The notes below the pieces were generated by a model that saw nothing but the letters and a program-made list of their open reading frames with translations, made no database searches and was not told the origin of the DNA. From an uncultured Megasphaera sp. (GTDB lineage: Bacteria; Bacillota; Negativicutes; Veillonellales; Megasphaeraceae): a stretch of 9,659 nt of DNA. The position numbers and the translations under genes were made by a program. The stretch spans positions 1-9,659 of the forward strand of contig URLP01000063.1 of the NCBI GenBank assembly GCA_900548635.1, written 5' to 3'. Shown piece after piece: positions 1-7,215 of the stretch. How positions within the stretch are numbered: position 1 is the first letter of the stretch; each line of letters begins with the position of its first letter.

Positions 1-268
1 CCGGCGGCGGCAGCGTATCTGCAGCCGGACGATGGAAAAGATACCAGCCGCCGGCAGCCAGACAGAATGCCGTCACGCAGGCGGCCGCGCGCATCAGCCC
101 TTTACTGCGCGGGTGATGGCGGCGCAGGTTCTTCATTTCCGCTTCGGCCAGCATCAGATTCAGTTCGCCCTTGATATCGGCTTCTTCATCGAAAGAGGCC
201 TCGGCTTTTTCCAGCCACGAACGGACCGCCCGCACGCGGTGGACCGTATCGTTTTGGGAATGTTTCAT
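1..268 (-). CDS. Small single-pass membrane protein, 3'-truncated by the window edge (function unknown)
   Basis: Not recognised as a named family. Reading leftward from an ATG at 268 gives 89 codons with no stop before the edge, so the C-terminus is missing. An AAGGAG ribosome binding site (277-282) sits 8 nt before the ATG, which supports the start. Residues 1-55 are charged and probably helical (MKHSQNDTVHRVRAVRSWLE at the start, then an acidic stretch and a basic NLRRHHPRSK patch). Residues about 58-78 form one hydrophobic segment rich in Ala, Val, Phe and Gly. A proline-containing tail starts after it. The positive residues before the segment suggest a cytoplasmic N-terminus and an envelope-side C-terminus. 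It lies 169 nt downstream of the sigma-factor gene on the same strand, so an anti-sigma or accessory envelope role is possible, but no anti-sigma motif (such as HxxxCxxC) is visible. A TonB-like or other anchored protein is equally possible. Confidence 0.75.
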   Translation of the reverse strand, partial: MKHSQNDTVHRVRAVRSWLEKAEASFDEEADIKGELNLMLAEAEMKNLRRHHPRSKGLMRAAACVTAFCLAAGGWYLFHRPAADTLPPP

Positions 269-369
269 ACAGCCTTCTCCTTTCTGCTGAGATACATACT
301 TTTATAGTATCGTTAAAGGCTGCACGAGTTTCTCCCGGCAAAAGAAAGCAAAAATATGCCATAATCTAT

Positions 370-398
370 ATTTTACAGCATTTTCCGATTCTTTTCAC
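370..398 (-). promoter_or_regulatory. Candidate sigma-A-type promoter for the small membrane-protein gene
   Basis: On the minus strand, GTGAAA (393-398, 4 of 6 matches to TTGACA) lies 17 nt before TAAAAT (370-375, 5 of 6 matches to TATAAT). Transcription would start near 363 and leave a leader of about 95 nt before the ATG at 268. The surrounding 269-437 gap is AT-rich, so chance matches are likely. The gap also holds a 7-bp AT-only inverted repeat (351-357 with 368-374) and a 5-bp one (296-300 with 306-310), either of which could be an operator. I saw no good terminator after the sigma gene, so read-through from upstream is possible as well. Confidence 0.35.
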
Positions 399-437
399 CT
401 AAAAAGAGGTCAAATTTAAGAAAATGTAAAAAATAAA

Positions 438-1073
438 TCACTTCCTGCTCTCGTGGATGAAGCGGCTGAGCATGCCCCGCACGCGGCGGATGCCCCTTTT
501 CTGCAGGCGGTAGACGTAAGGCAGGCTGATGTCCAGACGCTGGGCCAAATGCTTTTGGGCCACATCGTTCAAATAGACGCCTTCGACGACGGCCTGTTCT
601 TTGTCCGGCAGGCGCTGCAGGACATGGCTGACTTTATCTAAGAGGAGCTGGCGGTGTGTCACCTCGGCCGGGTCCGGCTGTTCATCGCAGAGCGTTTCCT
701 GCAAGGTCACACCCCGTTCGTCCGGTTCGTCCAGGGAAAGGGCACGGACCGCTCCTTCGCGCTTCAGATAATCGAGGACGGCGCCGCGGATGCGGTGCAC
801 GGCAAATAAGGGAAAAGCCACGCCGCGGCGGTAATCATAGCGCTCGACGGCTTCGATGAGACCCAGGGTCCCTTCCTGCAGGGTGTCAGAGACGATGTCA
901 GCGCGTACCTGCCAGCGCCGTACTTCGCGGAAAACCAGAGGCTGGTACTGCTCGATCAGACGGCTGCGGGCTTCAAGGTCGCCCCTGTCTTTATAGGCCT
1001 GCCAAAGGGCCTGCTCTTCTTCCGGAGCCAGTAATTTAATTTTCTGCAGTTCGGCTAAATAATCTTCCAGCAT
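438..1073 (-). CDS. Sigma-70-family RNA polymerase sigma factor, alternative type lacking most of region 3
   Basis: An alternative sigma factor that would direct RNA polymerase to its own promoter set. With the ATG at 1073 the protein has 211 residues. Region 2 covers about residues 37-107, with the core-binding and -10 signature seen as DTLQEGTLGLIEAVERYDYR followed by AVHRIRGAVLDYL. The linker keeps a region-3.2-like ALSLDEP. Region 4 covers about 150-200, with a helix-turn-helix at HLAQRLDISLPYVYRLQKRG. The globular part of region 3 found in FliA, SigB and SigF appears to be missing. A GTG nine bases further upstream (1080-1082) is in frame, but it lies inside the ribosome binding site GGAGGTG. 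The ATG sits 6 nt after that site and is the better start. The gene begins 16 nt after the tamB stop, so it is almost certainly cotranscribed with tamB. The specific sigma subgroup is not clear to me. Confidence 0.93.
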   Translation of the reverse strand: MLEDYLAELQKIKLLAPEEEQALWQAYKDRGDLEARSRLIEQYQPLVFREVRRWQVRADIVSDTLQEGTLGLIEAVERYDYRRGVAFPLFAVHRIRGAVLDYLKREGAVRALSLDEPDERGVTLQETLCDEQPDPAEVTHRQLLLDKVSHVLQRLPDKEQAVVEGVYLNDVAQKHLAQRLDISLPYVYRLQKRGIRRVRGMLSRFIHESRK

Positions 1074-1079
1074 AGTTTT

Positions 1080-1087
1080 CACCTCCC
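1080..1087 (-). promoter_or_regulatory. Ribosome binding site that decides the sigma-factor start
   Basis: The minus-strand sequence GGGAGGTG at 1080-1087 is a near-perfect anti-16S match. Its last three bases form an in-frame GTG that could be taken as the start codon, but this would leave no spacer. The ATG at 1071-1073 has a 6-nt spacer and gives the more usual N-terminus MLEDYLAEL. Confidence 0.8.
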
Positions 1088-1089
1088 AT

Positions 1090-4000
1090 TTAGAATGAGT
1101 ATTTATAAACGCCGCCTAAGAAGTTGTCGTCGTCGGAGGTCCAGGCGTTGACGCTGAACTTGCTGCCCAAGTCGTACTGGAAGCCGAAGCGGTTGTCGCC
1201 GTGGTTGATGCCGAAGGCCGCTGTAACCATGAAGTCGTTGAAGAGGTATTTCCCCATTTCGATGTTGTAGTAGTTGCGGCTGACATCGGCGTTGCGGTCG
1301 TTGAGGTCAAGGGAACCGCTGGTAACCGTGAGCATGTCCAGGGAAAGGGCCTTTTCCAGGCTCTGTGTGATGCCCAGGCTGTTCAGGGTCATGCGGATGC
1401 CCGATCTGAGAAGCTTATCCACATCGTCTTCATCGAGGGAGCTTTCCGGCCGGCCGCCGCCGTTGCGCAGGGTAATGAGGGAGACGATCTGCTGTTTCGT
1501 CAGGGGCGGGTCGGAGCGCAGCATGAGGTCCATGTTGTCGGCCTGGCCGCGCAGAGTGAGCATGACATTGTACTGTCCGACGCGGCTGAAGCCTTCGGCG
1601 TCGATATAGGGCAGGAAAGAATCGTAACGCGAGAAGTCGGCAATGGCCTTAGACATGCGGAAATTCGTGTCCAGATAGTGGACGGTCCCTTTCGTCGCCT
1701 GGAAGCGGCCTGCCGGATGGGGATGATTGAGACTGCCCCGGAAAGTAACGGAGCCATTGACCCACATGTCATAGAGCGCCGCATTATAGAGGCGTACTTT
1801 GTCACCCAGGGTCAGGGTAAAGTCGAGAGCCAGGTCCGGCATGGACGAGCTGCTGGACAGGGCCAGGGGCACGTCGATCGTCGCATTGTCGACCTGCATG
1901 AGGCCGCTGATCTTCGGCCGGTCCGCATCGGGCACGACATTGAGGTAGCCCGTGAGGGGCCCGTCGTAATAAGGGCAGTCCAGATAGAGGCCGGAAAAAT
2001 CGGCGGACAGGGAATAATCATCCAGGCTGCGGCCGCTCCAGGACGCTTTGCCGTCGAGGCTGACGCTGCCGGGCTTCTTCTTCCCTTTTTTGTCCATCGT
2101 GCCGCTGCCGCTGAGGACGGCGGAGTTGCCTTTGAAGGACAAATCGGCATTGATGTTGGCCAAGGGGTATTTCGTCCCTTTAAAGCTGATTGAGCCGTTC
2201 TTAACGGCGATATCACCGTTAAGGCGCGGCGCCTCAAGAGTACCGCTGACTTTGACCGAACCTTCGATGGGGCCTGTCGCTTCCGTGACGTACGGCGTCA
2301 GGAAGGTCAGGATATCGAGACCGGCGTTGTCGAGCTGCAGTGTCAGGTCCATGGATTCACTCGTACGGCTGCCGGAAAGGGCGCTGAAAGGAATCGTACC
2401 GTGGGCGCTGACTTTGTAGGGATTACGGCTGCCGCTGGCCTGCTGGACCGTAATCAGGCCGTCGTGGATATTGAACATCGCATAGGCGCCGCTGAAGGAA
2501 ATACCATTGGCCGTGCCGCTGCCCAGCTGGGCCGAGACGTCGGCCTGGAGGTCGTCACCCGTGCCGCTCAGGTCGGCGGCAAAGTCGATGGGCGCGTCGA
2601 CGACGAAATCATCCTTGCCCAGGACATCCATCAGCGCTTTAGCCGGGAATTGCTTGGCTGCGACGGACATTTTGACTGGTCCGTGCAGGGCGTATGTCCC
2701 CTGGGCAGCAAGGATGCTGCCGCCGACATTAAGGGAGAGCTTGTTGACATTGACGACGCCGTCTTCCATAGAAACGTCAATATCGGCCGGTTCCACCGTC
2801 TGGCCGCCGAAGGAACCGCTGCTGATGGTCCCCTTCATGGCCACTGTCGGATTGTCGCTGCTGCCGCTGATATCGACCTGGCCGTTCAATTTGCCTTCGA
2901 TATCCTTGACGGGCAGGGCCGCGACCTTAAGGAGAGCCGCGATATCGCCGTTGACGACGGTCGCTTTGCCGCGCAGGAGAGACGTTTTCGTATTGTAGAG
3001 GAAATTGCCGTCATAGGTGCCGTCGAGCTGGGCGAAGTGAAGATCCGTCAGGCGCAGCATATTATCGTAATAGGCAAAGTCGCCGTGGATATTGTTCAGG
3101 GCCATATGGTTGATGACCAGATTGGCCGCCGTCAGCGAGCCCGACGCCGTCGGACTGTCGAGGCTGCCGCCGATATGGGCCTGGACGTTGAAGTAGCCGC
3201 TGCGCGGCGTCTTGTTCTTCGGCAGGAGACGGGCCGCGTCGATGTGCTGGCCTGTCAGGTTGAGGTCCAGCGTATCGCCGATGGAGCCCGAAAGGCCGAG
3301 AGACGCCGTATAGGAAGAAATATCGCCGTTCGAAAGATAGACCGTACCGTTGTCGAGACGGTAGTCGGCGCTGACATTTTTATAGAGATAGCCTGCGTAA
3401 GAGCCGCTCGTCAGGCGGAAAGAGCCGGAAGCCGAGGGATTGTCGAGGCTGCCGCTGACGGTCACCGTATTGTCGGCCCAACCCGTAAGCGGCAGGTCTT
3501 CTTTGCCGATGGCCGGCAGGAGCTGTTCGATGCGTACGTGCGACGTCGTCAGCGACGCCTGGAGGGTGCGGGCATCGAGGTCGGCCCAGCCGCTCAGGGT
3601 ATGTGTGCCGTCGCCGCGGCGCCAGTAGAGAGCCGGGATTTCGATACGGCTGCCCTGGCCATGGACACTGCCGTCGATATGGTCGAAGGGGACGCCTTTG
3701 ATCTGGCCGTCAGCAGCGCTCACAGCGGCATCCCAAACCTGCCCGTCAAGGTGACCGGAAATATCGACCGTCCCGGCCATGGGCAGGGAGACGAAAGGCG
3801 AAGCCATGTCGAGAGGCAGGCCGTGACCCGTAAAGGACAGGTGCGGCGTCTGGCTGTCCAGGTCGTAGGAGCCGCTGAAGCCGAGCGTACCGCCGCCGAC
3901 GTCGGCCTGACCATTGCGCAGGGTCACGACGTGACCGTCGTAGGCAATGTTACCCATGGCTTTGTCGACGGTGAGGCCGTCATAAGACAAATCGTCTGCC

Positions 4001-5373
4001 GTCACCTGGCCCGCCGCCGTGACGGAGCCGTCTTTGCTGTTGCCCGCTGCCTGCAGGGACGCCGAAACAGTGCCCATGACAGATAGAGGAAGATTGGGCA
4101 CAGCCGTCAGATCCAGATTGGCAATATCGGCCTTTCCCTGCCAGGCACCGCTGTCCGTATCGTAGACGCCGGACGCCGTCAGGTCGGCGCCGAAGGCCCG
4201 GGCTGTCAGGGATTCAATATTGAGCCGCTTATCGACATAGGAAAGGTCCGCTTCGGCCGTATCGACGGTATAGCCGTCGCAAGTCACGTCTTTCAGGGAT
4301 GCTTTGCCGCGGGCGCTGACGTCTGCCGCCGTGCCCCAGACCTGCCCTTTAAAGCCGGCCGTGCCGCTCACCGCAACCGGCAGGACGTCTGCAAAGGCGC
4401 TGATATCGGCGCCCGGTACGTTGACGGCGAGGTCGAAGACAGGCGTGTCGCCGTTAGTGACAACAGTCCCGTCAAGGCGCACGTCCTGACCGTTGATTTT
4501 CCCTGCGACAGACGATAAGGTGATATCTTTCGTCGTCAGGCCGACATGGCCCTTTAAATCACTGATATCGAAGCCCTTGGCTTCGACGTGGCCGTCGCTG
4601 ATATCAGCCTGGCCGGACATAAAGAAACCGTTGTGGCTGTCCGAGAGATGGAGCTTGACGTTCTTCACGCTGCCGCTGCGCAGGACGACGTCCGCCGAGG
4701 CCGGAATGAAGGACGACGCATAGGTCCCGTTGACGGCGTCGGCACTGACCGTGAAGTCATACTGGCGCTGCGAGGCATAGGTCCCGTGAGCCGTGACCTT
4801 CTGGCCGTCCACGTCCATCGAGGCATCGATGGCCATGGCCGGATATTTATCAAAGGAAATGCTGCCGTTGACGTCGTTCCCCGTGACCAGCGTCGTATCT
4901 GGGAGCTGCGCCCGGATAGTGCCGTCGTGGACGTTGATGGCGCCGCGGAAGCCCGCATCGCTGCTGGTCTGATTCTTCTTGAAGATGTTCGCTACGTTCC
5001 ACGTTCCGTCGTCATTCTGCCAAATGTGCAGGACCGGCGTGTCGATGTCCGCCGTATCCATGGCCTGCAGGATTTCGCCCTGACTGAGAGCCGGCAAAAT
5101 CTTGGCGGGGTTGACGTAAATGCGGACGTCTTCCCCTTCGATGACCGTCCGCCCCTGCGTGTCTTTAATGACCGGCTTGGCCAGGACGAGCTGACCCTTG
5201 AGGGAAATATCGAGGGAAGAAAAAGACAAAGTCCCGTTCAGTTTACTGTTTGCAGTTGTCGTTATCGCATTGCCTGCCATTTGCGTCAGGGCCGGCGTCT
5301 CCATCCAGAGCGCCACGCCGGCGGCCAGGAAAAAGGCGCCGACACCGCAGGCAGCCATCCATTTTTTCTTCAT
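1090..5373 (-). CDS. tamB: TamB-family (AsmA-like/DUF490) inner-membrane-anchored envelope bridge protein
   Basis: A very large periplasmic beta-groove protein of the AsmA-like superfamily. Members are thought to conduct phospholipids between inner and outer membranes, or to help outer-membrane assembly together with a BamA-type partner. It has 1427 residues, against about 1260 in E. coli TamB. An N-terminal signal anchor (residues 5-24, GVGAFFLAAGVALW after MKKK) is followed by Gly/Asp/Ser-rich beta sequence. The C-terminal TamB domain (about 1090-1427) shows FRGSLNHPHPAGRFQATKGT, NFRMSKAIADF and LRSDPPLTKQQIVSLI, and the protein ends YKYSF. A degenerate motif GSLDxPxxxG recurs near residues 640, 735, 836, 1043 and 1212. 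The start is supported by GGCGGAG (5381-5387), 7 nt before the ATG. It lies downstream of tolC, beyond an overlapping terminator and promoter, and 16 nt upstream of the sigma gene. No tamA/bamA-type gene is in view. Family assignment is firm; the transport role is inferred from homologues. Confidence 0.95.
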   Translation of the reverse strand: MKKKWMAACGVGAFFLAAGVALWMETPALTQMAGNAITTTANSKLNGTLSFSSLDISLKGQLVLAKPVIKDTQGRTVIEGEDVRIYVNPAKILPALSQGEILQAMDTADIDTPVLHIWQNDDGTWNVANIFKKNQTSSDAGFRGAINVHDGTIRAQLPDTTLVTGNDVNGSISFDKYPAMAIDASMDVDGQKVTAHGTYASQRQYDFTVSADAVNGTYASSFIPASADVVLRSGSVKNVKLHLSDSHNGFFMSGQADISDGHVEAKGFDISDLKGHVGLTTKDITLSSVAGKINGQDVRLDGTVVTNGDTPVFDLAVNVPGADISAFADVLPVAVSGTAGFKGQVWGTAADVSARGKASLKDVTCDGYTVDTAEADLSYVDKRLNIESLTARAFGADLTASGVYDTDSGAWQGKADIANLDLTAVPNLPLSVMGTVSASLQAAGNSKDGSVTAAGQVTADDLSYDGLTVDKAMGNIAYDGHVVTLRNGQADVGGGTLGFSGSYDLDSQTPHLSFTGHGLPLDMASPFVSLPMAGTVDISGHLDGQVWDAAVSAADGQIKGVPFDHIDGSVHGQGSRIEIPALYWRRGDGTHTLSGWADLDARTLQASLTTSHVRIEQLLPAIGKEDLPLTGWADNTVTVSGSLDNPSASGSFRLTSGSYAGYLYKNVSADYRLDNGTVYLSNGDISSYTASLGLSGSIGDTLDLNLTGQHIDAARLLPKNKTPRSGYFNVQAHIGGSLDSPTASGSLTAANLVINHMALNNIHGDFAYYDNMLRLTDLHFAQLDGTYDGNFLYNTKTSLLRGKATVVNGDIAALLKVAALPVKDIEGKLNGQVDISGSSDNPTVAMKGTISSGSFGGQTVEPADIDVSMEDGVVNVNKLSLNVGGSILAAQGTYALHGPVKMSVAAKQFPAKALMDVLGKDDFVVDAPIDFAADLSGTGDDLQADVSAQLGSGTANGISFSGAYAMFNIHDGLITVQQASGSRNPYKVSAHGTIPFSALSGSRTSESMDLTLQLDNAGLDILTFLTPYVTEATGPIEGSVKVSGTLEAPRLNGDIAVKNGSISFKGTKYPLANINADLSFKGNSAVLSGSGTMDKKGKKKPGSVSLDGKASWSGRSLDDYSLSADFSGLYLDCPYYDGPLTGYLNVVPDADRPKISGLMQVDNATIDVPLALSSSSSMPDLALDFTLTLGDKVRLYNAALYDMWVNGSVTFRGSLNHPHPAGRFQATKGTVHYLDTNFRMSKAIADFSRYDSFLPYIDAEGFSRVGQYNVMLTLRGQADNMDLMLRSDPPLTKQQIVSLITLRNGGGRPESSLDEDDVDKLLRSGIRMTLNSLGITQSLEKALSLDMLTVTSGSLDLNDRNADVSRNYYNIEMGKYLFNDFMVTAAFGINHGDNRFGFQYDLGSKFSVNAWTSDDDNFLGGVYKYSF

Positions 5374-5390
5374 ATGTAAACTCCGCCTAT

Positions 5391-5427
5391 AAAAAAAGAG
5401 AGAATCGCACGTGCTAATTCTCTCTTT
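5391..5427 (-). terminator. Intrinsic terminator between tolC and tamB
   Basis: In the minus direction a perfect 11-bp stem (AAAGAGAGAAT at 5417-5427 pairing with ATTCTCTCTTT at 5395-5405) closes an 11-nt loop that contains the palindrome GCACGTGC (5407-5414). A run of seven T (5391-5397) overlaps the 3' stem end. The stem is AT-rich, so read-through may be substantial. The run of T occurs only on the minus-strand side, so the element acts on leftward transcripts coming from mlaEFD-tolC. It ends only a few bases before the tamB ribosome binding site. Confidence 0.75.
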
Positions 5428-5456
5428 ATTCTACCTATGGAGTTGAGGAAAATCAA
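5428..5456 (-). promoter_or_regulatory. Sigma-A-type promoter for tamB and the sigma-factor gene
   Basis: On the minus strand TTGATT (5451-5456; 4 of 6 to TTGACA) lies exactly 17 nt before TAGAAT (5428-5433; 5 of 6 to TATAAT). Transcription is predicted to begin near 5421, inside the 5' arm of the terminator stem, giving a leader of about 47 nt before the tamB ATG. This would let tamB and the sigma gene be expressed separately from mlaEFD-tolC. No start-site data are available; the call rests on box match and spacing. Confidence 0.6.
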
Positions 5457-5527
5457 GACGGAGACACTAAATGGCAGGTTTTCGCCGTGAATTGTTAAAA
5501 ATCCGTGAGCATCTCTTAAAAAACCGT

Positions 5528-7183
5528 TTAACCGCGATAGGTCGTCGCCGTCAGGGACGGATGGATGACGCCCGATTCGACGTCGACGCCCATGACCTGT
5601 TCCAGTTTGGCAATGCCGACGTTGTAGTCGTAGAGGGCCTGGATATGGTTGACCTGGGCTTCGTTCAGGCTCAGCTGGGCATCGAGGACGTCCAGGTTGA
5701 TGCCGACGCCGGCCTGGTAACGAATATTCTGGATGCGGTAGTTTTCACGGGCCTGATCGACGACGGTCTGCGTTTCTTCAACCTTCTGGGCCGCGCTGCG
5801 GATGTTCAGGTAGGCCTGTTTGACTTCCAGCTGGACGGCTTCGCGCGTTTTCTGTTCTGTTTCGCGGGCTGTCAGCAAATCCTGTTTGGCCTGATTGACT
5901 TTAGCTTTCGTTGCGCCGCCATCATAGAAGTTGTAGGTCACGCCGGCGCCGATATTCCAGCTGCGCTTATTGGCATCGATGCCCGGGAAGGTGTTGTCCG
6001 CCCAGTTATTGCCGCCCGTAACGGAAACGGTCGGTTTGTTGCCGGCATTGGCGATATCGATGCTCCGTTCTGCTTCCTGTACAGCTACCGCTGCCTGGAG
6101 AACTTCCGGACGGTACTTCATGGCATAGTCCGTCGCTTCCTGCAGGGAAATATTATAGGTATCGAAAGGCAATTGATGGTCGGCCAAGTTCAGCTTCGTT
6201 TCCAAAGGCAGGCCGAGGATATTGTTCAAGTTCGATTCAGCAATGGCAACGTTGTTGTCGGCAGTAATGGCCGTCGTCTTGGCGTTGGCCAGGGAGACAT
6301 CGGACGAGAGGACGTCGACTTTGGCCTTCGTGCCGACGTTGTACTGGGCCGTAACGTTATCTAAGTGGCCCTGCAGGTTGTCGACGGCTTCATGGTAGAC
6401 GTCGCGCAGTTCCTGATAAGCCAAGAGAGCGTAATAGCCTTCGATAGCGCTGTATTTCGTTTCCTGTTCGACGCGCAGGATTTCTTCCTGGGCATTGGTC
6501 TTGCCTAATTTAGCGACATCGATATTGCCTTCTACTCTACCACCCGTATAGAGAGGGATCGTTACGGACAGGTTATTGCCAAAAGCATTGGAAATGGCGT
6601 TGTGACTCCGTGAAGCAGCCAGGCTGGCATCGGTTGCCCGGGAACGCTGCGTACTGAAGCTGTAGTCCACGCTCGGTGCCTTGCCGGCTTTTGCTTCATC
6701 AATAGCATATTCTGCCTTCTTCAGGGCATAGTGGGTATTCTTGATGTCCCGGTTGTAATCGAGGGCCATCTGGACGGTCTTCGGCAGGTTGAGGTCGACT
6801 GTGCTGTTCGTCGGTACGCGGCCGACGACGATGACCGGGTCGGTTTCTCCCGTCTTAGCCCGCTTTTTAGCAGCTTTATCGGCCAGTTTGTCCGAATCGT
6901 CGATAATCTTCTGCGCCAGTTCTTCACGCAGTTCCGGCGTGATGTCCACCGGCGTTACGGCTTCTTTGGCTTTCGCTTCGGCCTTGGCGGCCTTCTTCTG
7001 CTGCGCTTTTTCGCGCTTGATTTCCTGCTGCTCCGCTTTGGCACGGGACTGGATGGCATCGGCCTGGGCCAGGTCGACAGGCCGGTATACAGCGGTTTGA
7101 TCCGCAGCAGAGGCAGCAGCGACAGTGCCTATGGTCGTAATCATCATGGCGATGACCAGTTTCTTATACAAGTTATTGTTCAT
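5528..7183 (-). CDS. tolC: TolC-family outer-membrane efflux channel with a charged N-terminal extension
   Basis: An outer-membrane factor expected to form a trimeric barrel and periplasmic alpha-helical tunnel. It has 551 residues. A signal peptide (residues 1-27, LVIAMMITTIGTVAAASA, likely cleaved before ADQ) has no lipobox Cys. Residues about 28-125 are an extra Lys/Ala/Glu-rich segment not found in classical TolC. Two outer-membrane-efflux repeats follow, about 131-325 and 346-532. Each shows a typical strand-to-helix element, VTIPLYTGGRVEGNIDVAKL near 206 and VTYNFYDGGATKAKVNQAKQ near 415. The long helices are rich in Ala, Gln, Asn and Asp, as is usual. A GGGGG tract (7192-7196), 8 nt upstream, serves as the ribosome binding site. 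The gene follows mlaD by 32 nt and is probably in the same transcript, ending at the 5391-5427 terminator. No membrane-fusion protein or efflux pump gene is adjacent, so a role linked to the Mla system or to exporters encoded elsewhere is inferred. Confidence 0.95.
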   Translation of the reverse strand: MNNNLYKKLVIAMMITTIGTVAAASAADQTAVYRPVDLAQADAIQSRAKAEQQEIKREKAQQKKAAKAEAKAKEAVTPVDITPELREELAQKIIDDSDKLADKAAKKRAKTGETDPVIVVGRVPTNSTVDLNLPKTVQMALDYNRDIKNTHYALKKAEYAIDEAKAGKAPSVDYSFSTQRSRATDASLAASRSHNAISNAFGNNLSVTIPLYTGGRVEGNIDVAKLGKTNAQEEILRVEQETKYSAIEGYYALLAYQELRDVYHEAVDNLQGHLDNVTAQYNVGTKAKVDVLSSDVSLANAKTTAITADNNVAIAESNLNNILGLPLETKLNLADHQLPFDTYNISLQEATDYAMKYRPEVLQAAVAVQEAERSIDIANAGNKPTVSVTGGNNWADNTFPGIDANKRSWNIGAGVTYNFYDGGATKAKVNQAKQDLLTARETEQKTREAVQLEVKQAYLNIRSAAQKVEETQTVVDQARENYRIQNIRYQAGVGINLDVLDAQLSLNEAQVNHIQALYDYNVGIAKLEQVMGVDVESGVIHPSLTATTYRG

Positions 7184-7215
7184 CTTGGGTACCCCCGTTA
7201 TTTCTATAAAGTCTG

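Noticed and set aside
32..307. Open frame of 91 codons on the plus strand at the left edge
   Set aside because: It overlaps the minus-strand membrane-protein gene, which has a good ribosome binding site, matching strand and a plausible membrane segment. The plus-strand frame has none of these.
351..374. AT-only inverted repeat (AAAATAT / ATATTTT) as a terminator after the sigma gene
   Set aside because: The stem has no GC pairs, the loop is 10 nt and the following T run is short and interrupted. It is too weak to call as a terminator, although an operator role cannot be excluded.
1201..2193. Open frame of 330 codons on the plus strand antisense to the tamB 3' end
   Set aside because: Same type of shadow: the product is His/Val/Glu/Gly-rich with no family resemblance, and the opposite strand encodes the conserved TamB C-terminal domain.
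2401..4086. Long open frame of 561 codons on the plus strand inside tamB
   Set aside because: It lies antisense to a clear tamB reading frame in GC-rich DNA. Its product is low-complexity in Arg, Ala, Val, Asp and Gly with no recognisable domain, and no ribosome binding site stands out. It is best seen as a codon-bias shadow.
5471..6364. Open frame of 297 codons on the plus strand antisense to tolC
   Set aside because: The opposite strand encodes conserved TolC helices. The plus-strand product mirrors that repeat pattern and shows no domain, and it would also cross the tolC stop.
7187..7194. Palindrome GGGTACCC just before the tolC start
   Set aside because: It is only 8 bp long and coincides with the ribosome-binding region. 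It is expected by chance in a window of this size and composition.
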